Assembly: GCA_015709205.1 (NCBI GenBank) | Contig: JACCQO010000007.1 | Span: 61,986 to 125,985 of the forward strand | Source: Desulfovibrionaceae bacterium | GTDB lineage: Bacteria > Desulfobacterota > Desulfovibrionia > Desulfovibrionales > Desulfovibrionaceae | Length of the DNA: 64,000 nucleotides | Direction of reading: 5' to 3' | Program-made: the position numbers and the translations under genes | Part shown: in pieces, positions 63,601-64,000 of the stretch | How positions within the stretch are numbered: position 1 is the first letter of the stretch | Layout of the letters: each line of letters starts with the position of its first letter | The notes under the pieces: model-generated | Seen by the model: the letters and a program-made list of their open reading frames with translations, nothing else | Told to the model about the DNA's origin: nothing | The model's database searches: none

Positions 63601-64000
63601 TCACGACGCGGCATAACATTTTTGCAGGGCCGCGCGCAGGGTCGGGAAATCGGGCACATAGAGTTCCGCATCCAGGTTTCCGTTTTTGTAGGCCCAAAAG
63701 CGCACCCCAGCGGCCTTGGCCGTGGCCTCGTCCACCGAGGAATCGCCCACGAAGGCCACCTGGGACGCCGCGATGCCCCACTCGCGCAGGATCAGGGCCA
63801 CACTGGCCGGATCGGGCTTGGGCCCGGCCATGTGCGCGCCCACGATGGGCGAGAAATAGCGCTCGAACCCGAAGCGCTCCACGACCATGTCCAGGGTGGT
63901 GGTGCGGTTGGTGTCGATGCCCAACCGCACCGAGGCGGCCATGAGGTCCTCGAGCAGGTCCACGAGCCCGGGCTCCAGCTCCAAGGAGGGCAGCACATTG
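63601..64000 (-). CDS. HAD-family phosphatase, partial (N-terminus beyond window)
   Basis: The C-terminal 133 codons of a phosphoglycolate-phosphatase-like HAD enzyme. Visible motifs are II (GIDTNRTT, variant), III (GPKPDPASV with the Lys) and IV (VAFVGDSSVDEATAKAAG). The nucleophile Asp motif would lie past position 64000. The gene is separate from yggT (about 170 nt). Confidence 0.85.
   Translation of the reverse strand, partial: NVLPSLELEPGLVDLLEDLMAASVRLGIDTNRTTTLDMVVERFGFERYFSPIVGAHMAGPKPDPASVALILREWGIAASQVAFVGDSSVDEATAKAAGVRFWAYKNGNLDAELYVPDFPTLRAALQKCYAAS

Overview
The window looks like chromosome from a G+C-rich sulfate-reducing deltaproteobacterium of the Desulfovibrionaceae type. 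This rests on gene content and order: ppaC, a mannose-type PTS block, rapZ, ptsN, hpf, rpoN, lptBAC, kdsCA and pyrG in one direction, followed by a nifU/nifS/cysK/cysE Fe-S and cysteine block. An ilvBNC block, a TAXI-type TRAP transporter, double-cubane-type reductases and a Fur-boxed small ORF fit the same lineage. Species cannot be named from the sequence alone.

Layout. 1-3.5 kb: a cNMP-binding regulator, small orphan proteins, a Fur-controlled 31-residue ORF, a small cytochrome c with an odd heme motif, and ppaC. 3.7-14.5 kb (minus strand): PTS EIIC (frameshifted), EIIB and EIIA, then rapZ-ptsN-hpf-rpoN, lptB-lptA-lptC, kdsC, kdsA, pyrG. 14.6-20.4 kb: a possible small RNA, purQ and tadA (plus), then epsC-type cysE, cysK, nifS, nifU (minus). 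20.95 kb: tRNA-Ser(CGA).

21.03-33.1 kb is a roughly 12-kb integrative element in the 3' end of that tRNA-Ser. It is bounded by perfect 20-bp direct repeats and is visibly A+T-richer than its surroundings. It holds a tyrosine integrase, three antirepressor-type genes, a serine resolvase, a T7-like gene block (putative small terminase, gp14-like internal virion protein and unknowns) preceded by two T3/T7-type phage RNA polymerase promoters, a truncated phage gene, and two different Hsp20 chaperone genes as apparent cargo. No capsid, portal, large terminase, DNA polymerase or RNA polymerase gene is visible. It therefore looks like a phage satellite or a reduced T7-like prophage, and it is the most unusual region of the window.

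33.3-43.6 kb: a small membrane protein, two double-cubane/2-hydroxyacyl-CoA-dehydratase-type proteins with one ATPase activator, a tandem pair of secreted proteins behind a near-consensus sigma-54 promoter, an AbrB-type membrane protein, an ArsR regulator with a flavoprotein, a secreted amidohydrolase and an orphan protein. 43.9-49 kb: an AI-2E-type permease, a small membrane protein and the TRAP system. 49.3-54.3 kb: a tightly packed operon (ATP-grasp, methyltransferase, KamA-like radical SAM enzyme lacking the lysine-binding aspartates, M20 peptidase) that may make or process an unknown amino-acid compound. 54.4-58.5 kb: an orphan, two GNATs, and DUF1445 and DUF4392 genes that together match the two halves of mammalian D-glutamate cyclase. 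58.6-64 kb (minus): ilvC-ilvN-ilvB and housekeeping genes (DUF465, YggU, DivIVA-like, YggT, HAD phosphatase cut by the window edge).

Functions were assigned by reading motifs. No database search was run, so family calls are recognition-based, and promoter and RNA calls are pattern-based.
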